Shown: positions 23,111-35,087 of the stretch, in pieces
How positions within the stretch are numbered: position 1 is the first letter of the stretch
How the letters are laid out: each line of letters starts with the position of its first letter
From: Ornithodoros turicata
Lineage: Eukaryota; Arthropoda; Arachnida; Ixodida; Argasidae
Direction: 5' to 3'
NCBI RefSeq assembly: GCF_037126465.1
Contig: NW_026999468.1
Location: 124,001-188,000, forward strand
Length of the DNA stretch: 64,000 nucleotides
The notes under the pieces: model-generated
Seen by the model: the letters and a program-made list of their open reading frames with translations, nothing else
What the model was told of the DNA's origin: nothing
The model's database searches: none
Program-made: the position numbers and the translations under genes

Positions 23111-23454
23111 TGTTCGCTGTGCGCGCTCACCTCGTTGTCGGCCAGCTTGTCCAGCACGTGTCTTCTGTTTTGCACAAACTTTGGACCACAATGTGGTGAA
23201 CGCAGAGGCCTGTCGCGTGTGAAAATGACGAAAACAAGTAGCGCGAGCCATTTGTACACTCTGTGCGAAAAGTACACTTCACAACATTATATCAGCCTGA
23301 TAGCCAGGAATCAGTGCTGCTGTCCATACTTCACTGTGAGAAAACTAGTAATTCTGTTTCATTGAGAAAACCTGTAGAAAAAAATGTTGAAAAGTATACG
23401 TAATACTCTGCATAAAATGGTAAATGTTTTTCTGCAACTTTCTTAACTCGCATT

Positions 23455-25160
23455 TTCTCACAGTCACTGGAAGAAGGCTCATTACCTTCCGACTGGAAGA
23501 TTTCTAAAGTGATTCCACTGCATAAATCCGGTGACAAGTGCAACCCCAGCAACCATCGTTCAATATCGTTAACAAGCATATCATGTAAAATACTTGAGCA
23601 TATAATCTACTCGCATCTTATTCAGCACCACGATTCGCGTTCCTTCATTTCGCCCACTCAACATGGCTTTAGCAGGAATTTCTCTTGTGACACACAGCTT
23701 CCCAAGCAGCAAAATTTCCTGAAAGTCGAGTGCAATAGGGGTGGACGGTATGTGTCTTATCAATATTATTTAGTTTCACGGGTCTGTTCAAGGCCTTCCA
23801 CCTACCCGCCCACCTCTATTGCACTCGACGTTCAGTACCCCAAGCAGCACAATGTACTGAAAGTCGAGTGCAATAGGGGTGGACGGTATGTGTCTTATCG
23901 ATGTTCCTTAGTTTCACGAGTCTGTTCAAGGCCTTCCACCTACCCGTCCACCCCTATTGCACCTGACGTTCAGTACATTTTGCTGCTTGGGACACTTTGC
24001 TGCTTGGGGTTCGTTCACGACCTTCACCTTGCACTTGATAGGGGGATCCCGCGCTGACTGCGTATTCCTAAATTTTTCAAAGGCATTTTTGATAAGGCTT
24101 TGATAAGGTGTCCCATTCGCTTTTGCCCCATAAACTAAATAGTCTTGGTATCGATAACACTGTCCGAGCTTGATTCACTCTTTCCTTACTAATCGTGTTC
24201 AGTTCGTATTTGTAAATGATAACAACTCTGACTTCACTCATGTAGCCTCGGGCGTGTAGCCTCGGGCCTCAAGGTTCCGTCCTCGGTCCCTCCTTTTTCT
24301 AATTAACATAAACGACCTTCCGAATTGTGCCACCTCGTCTGTCCGGCTTTGCGCAGATGACTGTGTAATTTATCGAGAAATCACTAACAGTCATGATGCT
24401 GACCTGTTACAGGACGACCTTAATAAAGTATCCGAGTGGTGCAACAGTTGGGCAATGGAACTTAACCTAACAAAATGTAAGCTTCTAACGGTGTCCGCAG
24501 CAATGTAACCAGTCAGGCCTATACTATCAACAACATTCCTCTTGAGTCTGTGTCCTGCTATAAATACTTGGGCGTTTTCATCTCTAACAACCTTGAATGG
24601 CATACACATATTCAGTACATTACTAATAATGCGTCCCGCACCCTGCGCTAGATTCGTCGAAACTTCTCATTTGCCCCGGTTCACGTGAAGACTACGCTAT
24701 ATAAAACACTTGTCTTGCCTAAACTGGAATATGCTGCCTCAGTCTGGGACCCTGATCAAAATAATCTCATCAAACTAGCGTCAGTCAGTTCAGAACAGAG
24801 CAGCCCGTTTCATACTAGGCAACTACAATCGCACTGCCAGCGTCACCGCTATGAGAACTAGCTTACGATTAACTGATCTCTCATTGCGACAGAAAATGCT
24901 CCGTCTCTGCTTCTTTCATAATTTTTTTTATCACAACGCGAGTTTAAAATCCTCTTTGATCACTCCTCCATCGTACATTTCCCTTCGCGTTGATCATCGT
25001 CAAAAAGTAGGTGTATTGCGTTCTTCAACGAGATCATTCCAGGGCTCATTGATTCCCCGCACCTCATCAGAATGGAATAGTTTACCTGGTTCTGTCACTT
25101 CAGTTACTAATGTTATAGAATTCAAAAAGAGCGTGTGCGATGTTCTTCACATGTAATGCC
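23455..25160 (+). pseudogene. Jockey/CR1-like LINE reverse transcriptase remnant
   Basis: Fragments in order: LPSDWKISKVIPLHKSGD, NHRSISLTSISCKILEHIIY, PTQHGFSRNFSCDTQL (fingers/palm of a non-LTR RT). Then a nested insertion, then FVHDLHLALDRG, SSVRLCADDCVIY, KYLGVFISNNLEWHTHI, PKLEYAASVWDP. A C-terminal stretch ends RTSSEWNSLPGSV..EFKKSVCDVLHM at 25156. The catalytic box is CADD (24350-24361) instead of the usual F/YADD; both Asp remain. Multiple stops and frameshifts. Truncated at the 5' side, no endonuclease. Confidence 0.8.
23701..24008. mobile_element. Tandem hairpin MITE nested in the LINE
   Basis: Two ~137-bp units (starting 23701 and 23838), each beginning CCCAAGCAGCA and each itself a hairpin (CGAGTGCAATAGGGGTGG pairing with CCACCCCTATTGCAC). 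The insertion closes with TGCTGCTTGGG. RT coding sequence resumes right after it. Confidence 0.6.
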
Positions 25161-25539
25161 ATTATACATTGTCACGACAATCTTACTAATATGTTCATGC
25201 CGAAGTTGCTTGTTTACTGTCATTTTGTTGCGTCCGCATATTTATCCATTGTTACTGTGATTCGACCTTGCTTACCTACTTAGTGGAGCTGTTAAACTGA
25301 CAGGTTTCCTGTGTTGGTGGAAGAGTGCAACGTAGATACTTTGCAGAGAGCAGGACGCGAACAAATGGAAAAACTTGCTTTTACTTGTTCTCCAATTTCT
25401 CACGTTCTCGCAAGTTAGATTCGCTTTCTTCTAGCGCTATACGTAAAAATTGCTATTGAATTGATAGTCGAAACAACGTTTCGTAAACGTACGTCTATAT
25501 TATTGTATGTTAATCCGGTAGGAACATAGAATGGACGTA

Positions 25540-25760
25540 TATTAGACGTCGCAATGCCTCACAAGCATTGGACGTGACAAATGTCCAGCTGTTACATCCA
25601 GAGGACATCCATTTATACAGTTATGGATGAGCTTCCGATGATCCATAGTACATCCATTCCACGTTAGCTGGACATATCCGAATGTCTACTAGACATCCCA
25701 AATATCTTAAACGTTGGAGCTTTCTGGTATGTCTAATGGACGTTTGTGGTTTACTGGGAT
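25540..25760. repeat. Dispersed repeat rich in TGGACGT/ACATCC
   Basis: Short, imperfectly repeated TGGACGT, GGACATCC and ATTAGACGT motifs on both strands. No frame. It ends where the HHR-type repeats begin. Confidence 0.3.
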
Positions 25761-25764
25761 ACTG

Positions 25765-26165
25765 GAACATTTATGTCTCGCAGAGACACACTGTTCGTAC
25801 CGACCTTAGAGCGTGTCGTATCCCTATGCTGTGGCGATAAGAGTCAAGAAGCTCGAAACGGCCGCCCAGAGCTTGGATGTGGCACGGTTGACTTGTAAAC
25901 GCATAGCTCACTTGCAGCCATGGAACATCCGCTCATTTCTCTATTTGTGTTTCTGCTCTCTGACTTTGCACTGTGGCCTCCGGAGGTGCTGCTAACACAC
26001 TGGATCGTTGATGTCTCGCAGATACACACTGTTTGTGCCGACCCTAGAGCGTCTTTCGCTGCTTTCGCTGTGCCAATGAGAGCTAAGAAGCTCAAAACAG
26101 TCATCCACAGCAGTGATGTGGCACGCTTGGCTTGTAAATTCAAAATAGGCGAACAAAAGAAAACT
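25765..26165 (+). repeat. Decayed ~239-bp hammerhead tandem repeat, 2 copies
   Basis: Two plus-strand units about 239 bp apart. Each has GTCTCGCAGA.ACACACTGTT, CCGACCNTAGAGCGTGTC or its relative, then an HHR remnant: stem II GAGTCAAGAAGCTC with GAAAC near 25840-25860, and GAGCTAAGAAGCTC with AAAAC then GTC near 26078-26102. Then comes TTGCAGCCATGGAAC.. and CTTTGCACTGTGGCCTCC. The same blocks in the same order occur on the minus strand of the 231-bp satellite, showing common ancestry. The CTGANGA strand is mutated in both copies. Confidence 0.6.
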
Positions 26166-26188
26166 GGTGCTATTTTTCTGTTCCTTGA

Positions 26189-26231
26189 GTAAGAAACAGG
26201 TGCTACATAATTAGCAGCACCTGTTTCTTAC
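26189..26231. other. Perfect 16-bp hairpin
   Basis: GTAAGAAACAGGTGCT (26189-26204) and its exact complement AGCACCTGTTTCTTAC (26216-26231) around an 11-nt loop. It lies between two HHR repeat families. No U-tract follows. Purpose unknown; it may be a remnant of a fold-back element. Confidence 0.5.
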
Positions 26232-26604
26232 ACAAGTAGCGTAAAGCTATTCATCCGGTTTCCTGTCATCGCTGTGTTTGCGTAGCGCTCGTGAAAGCTT
26301 AATTTTGAACACCCTGTGTATACTCCAGTGAATTATAATGCAGGAAAAAAAGCCATTAAAGAAACAAGTAAATTACACTAGACGTGTTTGAAATTCAAAA
26401 TTACAGATTAAGATGGCTTCTATGGCTGCACGCAATCTGTAATTTTGAATTTCAAACACGTCTAGTGTCATATACTTGTTTCTTTAATGGCTTTTTTCCC
26501 TCATTATAATTCACTGGCTTGCACAATGGCATTGAGGAGTGCTCAGTCACCCTCCCAGGTGTATATCGCTAGCTGAGCCTGGTTTGCCGATTCCGAACGA
26601 TGCG

Positions 26605-26661
26605 CAGCTACCAAGAGCTGACGAGCCGCAAACACGGCGAAACACGTGTCCTCTGGTGCTG
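26605..26661 (+). ncRNA. Hammerhead ribozyme, complete core (copy 1)
   Basis: Self-cleaving RNA motif. Stem I 5' strand CAGC-u-ACC-a-AGAG (26605-26617) pairs with CTCT-GGT-GCTG (26651-26661): 11 pairs with two single-base bulges. Core CTGACGA (26618-26624). Stem II GCCG-CAAACA-CGGC. Core GAAA (26639-26642). Stem III ACAC/GTGT without a real loop. Cleavage triplet GTC, predicted cut after 26650. Every invariant core base is present. The self-complementary stem III suggests best activity as a dimer or in tandem transcripts, as described for minimal HHRs of retroelements. Confidence 0.85.
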
Positions 26662-26886
26662 TCGCATCATTCCATGAGTATCTGTTTCTCTGCGTGCAGC
26701 CATAGAAGCCATCTTAATCTGTAGTTTTGAATTTCGAACACGTCTAGTGTCATATACTTGTTTCTTTAATGGCTTTTTTCCCTCATTATAATTCACTGGC
26801 TTGCACTATGGCATTGAGGAGTGCTCAGTCACCCTCCCAGGTGTATATCGCTAGCTGAGCCTGGTTTGCCGATTCCGAACGATGCG

Positions 26887-26943
26887 CAGCTACCAAGAGC
26901 TGACGAGCCGCAAACACGGCGAAACACGTGTCCTTTGGTGCTG
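26887..26943 (+). ncRNA. Hammerhead ribozyme, complete core (copy 2)
   Basis: Exactly 282 bp downstream of copy 1 and identical except CTTT for CTCT after the cleavage site, which turns one stem I pair into G-U. Cleavage at both copies would release a 282-nt RNA with 5'-hydroxyl and 2',3'-cyclic phosphate ends, suited to circularisation. Confidence 0.85.
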
Positions 26944-27179
26944 TCGCATCATTCCATGAGTATCTGTTTCTCTGCGTGCAGCCATAGAAGCCATCTTAAT
27001 CTGTAGTTTTGAATTTCGAACACGTCTAGTGTCATATACTTGTTTCTTTAATGGTTTTTTTCTCTCATGATAATTCACTGGCTTGCACTGTGGCATTGAG
27101 GAGTGCTCAGTCACCCTCCCAGGTGTATATCGCTCGCTAAGCGACCCCTGGTTTGCCAATTATGAACGATGCGATGTGA

Positions 27180-27345
27180 TATATATGTGGGTACAGATGG
27201 ACACCAAATACGGGGCGCTGACTGCCGAAACGTCGACCCCTAACTGTAACTTCTCCCTCTAAATAACTCCCGCTTAATTTTTAATATAATGAAAGTCGCA
27301 ATTGTTTTTAATCCTCATACGGCTTCCAAAGTCTCTTCATTGCTT
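27180..27345 (+). mobile_element. PLE terminal-repeat remnant
   Basis: GCGCTGACTGCCGAAACGTC (27209-27228) then GACCCCTAAC is the 3' half of the HHR seen in PLE terminal repeats at 51.2 and 58.7 kb. It is followed by CTCTAAATAACTCCCGC, like the AATAAATAACTTCCCC of those copies. The stem II 5' strand is deleted. It runs into TA-rich sequence before the satellite. Confidence 0.5.
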
Positions 27346-27639
27346 GTAGTCATATATATATGTATGTATATATATATAATGTTTGTAATTTGATCGTGTA
27401 CTCCCAGCTGAGTACAGCTGTTACGCTCTACTTGGAGCTCTTCAGCCCGGCGCAGGGAAGTGACACGATCTTGGGTCGGCGCTAACAGTGTGCCTCGGAG
27501 AGGCATCAATGTTCTACGATGACGGCGTCATCTGTGGAGGCCGCAATGCAAGCCAGAAAGTACATATACAAATGAAAAATAGCCGAAGCTCTGTAGCTGC
27601 ACGTTGAGCATATGTTTGTAATTTCACCGTGCACTCCCA

Positions 27640-27684
27640 GCCGAGTACAGCTGTTTCGCTGTACTTGGAGCTCTTCAGCCCGGC
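27640..27684 (-). ncRNA. Hammerhead ribozyme in satellite, fully paired copy
   Basis: Minus strand: stem I GCCGGG / CTCGGC (six pairs, one G-U), core CTGAAGA, stem II GCT-(CCAAGTAC)-AGC, core GAAA, stem III with ACAG/CTGT, cleavage triplet GTA. All invariant core bases are present and stem I is complete, so of the satellite copies inspected this is the best candidate for activity. It lies in the second unit from the left. Confidence 0.75.
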
Positions 27685-30600
27685 GCAGATAAGTGACACG
27701 ATCTTTGGGCGGCGCTAACAGTGTGCCGGCGAGGCATCAATGTTCAACGGTGACGGAAAGGCCACAGTGCAAGCCAGGAAGTACATATACAAATGAAAAA
27801 TAGCCGAAGCTCTGTAGCTGCACGTTGAGCATATGTTTGTAATTTCACCGTGCACTCCCAGCCGAGTACAGCTGTTTCCCTGTACTTCGAGCTCTTCAGC
27901 AAGGCGTAGACAAATGACACGATCTTGTGTCGGCGCTAACAGTGTGCCTCGGCGAGGCATCAATGTTCTACGGTGACGGAAAGGCCACAGTGCAAGCCAG
28001 GAAGTACATATACAAATGAAAAATAGCCGAAGCTCTGTAGCTGCACGTTGAGCATATGTTTGTAATTTCACCGTGCACTCCCAGCCGAGTACAGCTGTTT
28101 CCCTGTACTTCGAGCTCTTCAGCAAGGCGTAGACAAATGACACGATCTTGTGTCGGCGCTAACAGTGTGCCTCGGCGAGGCATCAATGTTCTACGGTGAC
28201 GGAAAGGCCACAGTGCAAGCCAGGAAGTACATATACAAATGAAAAATAGCCGAAGCTCTGTAGCTGCACGTTGAGCATATGTTTGTAATTTCACCGTGCA
28301 CTCCCAGCCGAGTACAGCTGTTTCCCTGTACTTCGAGCTCTTCAGCAAGGCGTAGACAAATGACACGATCTTGTGTCGGCGCTAACAGTGTGCCTCGGCG
28401 AGGCATCAATGTTCTACGGTGACGGAAAGGCCACAGTGCAAGCCAGGAAGTACATATACAAATGAAAAATAGCCGAAGCTCTGTAGCTGCACGTTGAGCA
28501 TATGTTTGTAATTTCACCGTGCACTCCCAGCCGAGTACAGCTGTTTCCCTGTACTTCGAGCTCTTCAGCAAGGCGTAGACAAATGACACGATCTTGTGTC
28601 GGCGCTAACAGTGTGCCTCGGCGAGGCATCAATGTTGTACGGTGACGGAAAGGCCACAGTGCAAGCCAGGAAGTACATATACAAATGAAAAATAGCCGAA
28701 GCTCTGTAGCTGCACGTTGAGCATATGTTTGTAATTTCACCGTGCACTCCCAGCCGAGTACAGCTGTTTCCCTGTACTTCGAGCTCTTCAGCAAGGCGTA
28801 GACAAATGACACGATCTTGTGTCGGCGCTAACAGTGTGCCTCGGCGAGGCATCAATGTTCTACGGTGACGGAAAGGCCACAGTGCAAGCCAGGAAGTACA
28901 TATACAAATGAAAAATAGCCGAAGCTCTGTAGCTGCACGTTGAGCATATGTTCGTAATTTGACCGTGCACTCCCAGCCGAGTACAGCTGTTTCGCTGTAC
29001 TTGGAGCTCTTCAGCAAGGCGTAGACAAATGACACGAATGGCACGATCTTGGGTCGGCGCTAACAGTGTGCCTCGGCGAGGCATCAATGTTCTACGGTGA
29101 CAGAGAGGCCACAGTGCAAGCCAGGAAGTACATATACAAATGAAAAATAACCGAAGCTCTGTAGCTGCACGTTGAGCATATGTTTGTAATTTGACCGTGC
29201 ACTCCCAGCCGAGTACAGTTGTTTCGCTGTACTTGGAGCTCTTCAAGCCGGCGCAGATAAGTGACACGATCTTTGGGCGGCGCTAACAGTGTGCCGGCGA
29301 GGCATAAATGTTCTACGGTGGCGGCGTCATCTGTTGAGGCCGCAGTAAAAGCCAGGAAGTACATATACAAATGAAAAATAGCCGAAGCTCTGTAGCTGCA
29401 TGTTCAGCATATGTTTGTAATTTGACCGTGCACTCCCAGCCAAGTACAGTTGTTTCGCTGTACTTGGAGCTCTTCAGGCCGGCGAAGATAAGTGACACGA
29501 TCTTTGGGCGGCGCTAACAGTGTGCCGGCGAGGCATAAATGTTCTACGGTGGCGGCGTCATCTGTTGAGGCAGCAATAAAAGCCAGGAAGTACATATACA
29601 AATGAAAAATAGCCGAAGCTCTGTAGCCTCATGTTCAGCATATGTTTGTAATTTGACCGTGCACTCCCAGCCGAGTACAGTTGTTTCGCTGTACTTGGAG
29701 CTCTTCAGGCCGGCGCAGATAAGTGACACGATCTTTGGGCGGCGCTAACAGTGGGCCGGCGAGGTATAAATGTTCTACGGTGGCGGCGTCATCTGTTGAG
29801 GCCGCAGTAAAAGCCAGGAAGTACATATACAAATGAAAAATAGCCGAAGCTCTGTAGCTGCATGTTCAGCATATGTTTGTAATTTGACCGTGCACTCCCA
29901 GCCGAGTACAGTTGTTTCGCTGTACTTGGAGCTCTTCAGGCCGGCGCAGATAAGTGACACGATCTTTGGGCGGCGCTAACAGTGGGCCGGCGAGGTATAA
30001 ATGTTCTACGGTGGCGGCGTCATCTGTTGAGGCCGCAGTAAAAGCCAGGAAGTACATATACAAATGAAAAATAGCCGAAGCTCTGTAGCTGCATGTTCAG
30101 CATATGTTTGTAATTTGACCGTGCACTCCCAGCCGAGTACAGTTGTTTCGCTGTACTTGGAGCTCTTCAGGCCGGCGCAGATAAGTGACACGATCTTTGG
30201 GCGGCGCTAACAGTGGGCCAGCGAGGTATAAATGTTCTACGGTGGCGGCGTCATCTGTTGAGGCCGCAGTAAAAGCCAGGAAGTACATATACAAATGAAA
30301 AATAGCCGAAGCTCTGTAGCTGCATGTTCAGCATATGTTTGTAATTTGACCGTGCACTCCCAGCCGAGTACAGTTGTTTCGCTGTACTTGGAGCTCTTCA
30401 GGCCGGCGCAGATAAGTGACACGATCTTTGGGCGGCGCTAACAGTGTGCTGGCGAGGCATAAATGTTATACGGTGGCGGCGTCATCTGTGGAGGCCGCAG
30501 TAAAAGCCAGGAAGTACATATACAAATGAAAAATAGCCGAAGCTCTGTAGCTGCATGTTCAGCATATGTTTGTAATTTGACCGTGCACTCCCAGCCGAGT

Positions 30601-32315
30601 ACAGTTGTTTCGCTGTACTTGGAGCTCTTCAGGCCGGCTCAGATAACTCACACGATCTTTGGGCGGCGCTAACAGTGTGCCGGCGAGGCATCAATGTTCT
30701 ACGGTGACGGCGTCATCTGTGGAGGCCACAGTGCAAGCCAGGAAGTACATATACAAATGACAAATAGCCGAAGCTCTGTAGCTGCACGTTGAGCATATTT
30801 TTGTAATTTGACCGTGCACTCCCAGCCGAGTACAGTTGTTTCGCTGTACTTGGAGCTCTTCAGGCCGGCTCAGATAAGTCACACGATCTTTGGGCGGCGC
30901 TAACAGTGTGCCGGCGAGGCATCAATGTTCTACGGTGACGGCGTCATCTGTGGAGGCCACAGTGCAAGCCAGGAAGTACATATACAAATGACAAATAGCC
31001 GAAGCTCTGTAGCTGCACGTTGAGCATATTTTTGTAATTTGACCGTGCACTCCCAGCCGAGTACAGTTGTTTCGCTGTACTTGGAGCTCTTCAGGCCGGC
31101 GCAGATAAGTGACACGATCTTTGGGCGGCGCTAACAGTGTGCCGGCGAGGCATCAATGTTCTACGGTGACGGCGTCACCTGTGGAGGCCACAGTGCAAGC
31201 CAGGAAGTACATATACAAACGAAAAATAGCCGAAGCTCTGTAGCTGCATGTTCAGCATATGTTTGTAATTTGACCGTGCAATCCCAGCCGAGTACAGTTG
31301 TTTCGCTGTACTTGGAGCTCTTCAGGCCGGCGCAGATAAGTGACACGATCTTTGGGCGGCGCTAACAGTGTGCCGGCGAGGCATAAATGTTCTACGGTGG
31401 CGGCATCATCTGTGGAGGCCGCAGTAAAAGCCAGGAAGTACATATACAAATGAAAAATAGCCGAAGCTCTGTAGCTGCATGTTCAGCATATGTTTGTAAT
31501 TTGACCGTGCACTCCCAGCCGAGTACAGTTGTTTCGCTGTACTTGGAGCTCTTCAGGCCGGCGCAGATAAGTGGCACGATCTTTGGGCGGCGCTAACAGT
31601 GTGCCGGCAAGGCATCAATGCTCTACGGTGACGGCGTCATCTGTGGAGGCCACAGTGCAAGCCAGGAAGTACATATACAAACGAAAAATAGCCGAAGCTC
31701 TGTAGCTGCACGTTGAGCATATGTTTGTAATTTGACCGTGCTCTCCCAGCCGAGTACAGTTGTTTCGCTGTACTTGGAGCTCTTCAGGCCGGCGCAGATA
31801 AGTGACACGATCTTTGGGCGGCGCTAACAGTGTGCCGGCGAGGCATCAATGTTCTACGGTGACGGCGTCATCTGTGGAGGCCACAGTGCAAGCCAGGAAG
31901 TACATATACAAACGAAAAATAGCCGAAGCTCTGTAGCTGCACGTTGAGCATATGTTTGTAATTTGACCGTGCACTCCCAGCCGAATACAGTTGTTTCGCT
32001 GTACTTGGAGCTCTTCAGGCCGGCGCAGATAAGTGACACGATCTTTGGGCGGCGCTAACAGTGTGCCGGCGTGGCATCAATGTTCTACGGTGACGGCGTC
32101 ACCTGTGGAGGCCGCAGTGCAAGCCAGGAAGTACATATACAAATGAAAAATAGCCGAAGCTCTGTAGCTGCACGTTGAGCATATGTTTGTAATTTGACCG
32201 TGCACTCCCAGCCGAGTACAGTTGTTTCGCTGTACTTGGAGCTCTTCAGGCCGGCGCAGATAAGTGACACGATCTTTGAGCGGCGCTAACAGTGTGCCGG
32301 CGAGGCATCAATGTT

Positions 32316-35087
32316 CTACGGTGACGGCGTCATCTGTGGAGGCCACAGTGCAAGCCAGGAAGTACATATACAAACGAAAAATAGCCGAAGCTCTGTAGCT
32401 GCACGTTGAGCATATGTTTGTAATTTGACCGTGCACTCCCAGCCGAGTACAGTTGTTTCGCTGTACTTGGAGCTCTTCAGGCCGGCGCAGATAAGTGACA
32501 CGATCTTTGGGCGGCGCTAACAGTGTGCCGGCAAGGCATCAATGCTCTACGGTGACGGCGTCATCTGTGGAGGCCACAGTGCAAGCCAGGAAGTACATAT
32601 ACAAACGAAAAATAGCCGAAGCTCTGTAGCTGCACGTTGAGCATATGTTTGTAATTTGACCGTGCACTCCCAGCCGAGTACAGTTGTTTCGCTGTACTTG
32701 GAGCTCTTCAGGCCGGCGCAGATAAGTGACACGATCTTTGGGCGGCGCTAACAGTGTGCCGGCGAGGCATCAATGTTCTACGGTGACGGCGTCACCTGTG
32801 GAGGCCACAGTGCAAGCCAGGAAGTACATATACAAACGAAAAATAGCCGAAGCTCTGTAGCTGCACGTTGAGCATATGTTTGTAATTTGACCGTGCACTC
32901 CCAGCCGAGTACAGTTGTTTCGCTGTACTTGGAGCTCTTCAGGCCGGCGCAGATAAGTGACACGATCTTTGGGCGGCGCTAACAGTGTGCCGGCGAGGCA
33001 TCAATGTTCTACGGTGACGGCGTCACCTGTGGAGGCCGCAGTGCAAGCCAGGAAGTACATATACAAATGAAAAATAGCCGAAGCTCTGTAGCTGCACGTT
33101 GAGCATATGTTTGTAATTTGACCGTGCACTCCCAGCCGAGTACAGTTGTTTCGCTGTACTTGGAGCTCTTCAGGCCGGCGCAGATAAGTGACACGATCTT
33201 TGGGCGGCGCTAACAGTGTGCCGGCGAGGCATCAATGTTCTACGGTGATGGCGTCATCTGTGGAGGCCACAGTGCAAGCCAGGAAGTACATATACAAACG
33301 AAAAATAGCCGAAGCTCTGTAGCTGCACGTTGAGCATATGTTTGTAATTTGACCGTGCACTCCCAGCCGAGTACAGTTGTTTCGCTGTACTTGGAGCTCT
33401 TCAGGCCGGCGCAGATAAGTGACACGATCTTTGGGCGGCGCTAACAGTGTGCCGGCGAGGCATCAATGTTCTACGGTGACGGCGTCACCTGTGGAGGCCG
33501 CAGTGCAAGCCAGGAAGTACATATACAAATTAAAAATAGCCGAAGCTCTGTAGCTGCACGTTGACCATGTGTTTGTAATTTGACCGTGCACTCCCAGCCG
33601 AGTGCAGTTGTTTCGCTGTACTTGGAGCTCTTCAGGCCGGCGCAGATAAGTGACACGATCTTTGGGCGGCGCTAACAGTGTGCCGGCGAGGCATCAATGT
33701 TCTACGGTGACGGCGTCATCTGTGGAGGCCACAGTGCAAGCCAGGAAGTACATATACAAACGAAAAATAGCCGAAGCTCTGTAGCTGCACGTTGAGCATA
33801 TGTTTGTAATTTGACCGTGCACTCCCAGCCGAGTACAGTTGTTTCGCTGTACTTGGAGCTCTTCAGGCCGGCGCAGATAAGTGACACGATCTTTGGGCGG
33901 CGCTAACAGTGTGCCGGCAAGGCATCAATGCTCTACGGTGACGGCGTCATCTGTGGAGGCCACAGTGCAAGCCAGGAAGTACATATACAAACGAAAAATA
34001 GCCGAAGCTCTGTAGCTGCACGTTGAGCATATGTTTGTAATTTGACCGTGCACTCCCAGCCGAGTACAGTTGTTTCGCTGTACTTGGAGCTCTTCAGGCC
34101 GGCGCAGATAAGTGACACGATCTTTGGGCGGCGCTAACAGTGTGCCGGCGAGGCATCAATGTTCTACGGTGACGGCGTCACCTGTGGAGGCCACAGTGCA
34201 AGCCAGGAAGTACATATACAAACGAAAAATAGCCGAAGCTCTGTAGCTGCACGTTGAGCATATGTTTGTAATTTGACCGTGCACTCCCAGCCGAGTACAG
34301 TTGTTTCGCTGTACTTGGAGCTCTTCAGGCCGGCGCAGATAAGTGACACGATCTTTGGGCGGCGCTAACAGTGTGCCGGCGAGGCATCAATGTTCTACGG
34401 TGACGGCGTCACCTGTGGAGGCCGCAGTGCAAGCCAGGAAGTACATATACAAATGAAAAATAGCCGAAGCTCTGTAGCTGCACGTTGAGCATATGTTTGT
34501 AATTTGACCGTGCACTCCCAGCCGAGTACAGTTGTTTCGCTGTACTTGGAGCTCTTCAGGCCGGCGCAGATAAGTGACACGATCTTTGGGCGGCGCTAAC
34601 AGTGTGCCGGCGAGGCATCAATGTTCTACGGTGATGGCGTCATCTGTGGAGGCCACAGTGCAAGCCAGGAAGTACATATACAAACGAAAAATAGCCGAAG
34701 CTCTGTAGCTGCACGTTGAGCATATGTTTGTAATTTGACCGTGCACTCCCAGCCGAGTACAGTTGTTTCGCTGTACTTGGAGCTCTTCAGGCCGGCGCAG
34801 ATAAGTGACACGATCTTTGGGCGGCGCTAACAGTGTGCCGGCGAGGCATCAATGTTCTACGGTGACGGCGTCACCTGTGGAGGCCGCAGTGCAAGCCAGG
34901 AAGTACATATACAAATTAAAAATAGCCGAAGCTCTGTAGCTGCACGTTGACCATGTGTTTGTAATTTGACCGTGCACTCCCAGCCGAGTGCAGTTGTTTC
35001 GCTGTACTTGGAGCTCTTCAGGCCGGCGCAGATAAGTGACACGATCTTTGGGCGGCGCTAACAGTGTGCCGGCGAGGCATCAATGTT
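32316..35087. repeat. Higher-order repeat, 6 units duplicated
   Basis: Units 32316-33701 and 33702-35087 (1,386 bp = 6 x 231) carry the same ordered series of variants, including CAAGGCATCAATGCTC at the second unit, GATGGCG at the fifth and AAATTAAAAATAG with GACCATGTG at the sixth. Confidence 0.7.

Larger units (their letters stand above)
26323..27166 (+). repeat. 282-bp hammerhead tandem repeat with inverted leader
   Basis: A partial minus-oriented copy (26323-26436) is head-to-head with about 2.6 plus-oriented copies of period 282 bp. Copies 2 and 3 are nearly identical (equivalent bases at 26539 and 26821). Each full copy carries an intact HHR, then CGTGCAGCCATAGAAGCC, CATATACTTGTTTCTTTAAT and CACTGGCTTGCACTATGGC, which are blocks shared with the neighbouring satellite. 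The last copy breaks off into a PLE terminal-repeat remnant at about 27180. Open frames in the units are identical only because the DNA is. Confidence 0.75.

Noticed and set aside
26539..27006. Two identical 61-codon frames as duplicated genes
   Set aside because: Identity is explained by the 282-bp tandem repeat and spans non-coding ribozyme sequence.
27715..29267. 132-159-codon repeat frames as a real protein
   Set aside because: They arise because the 223-bp units shift phase and read through from unit to unit; the sequence is the same satellite.
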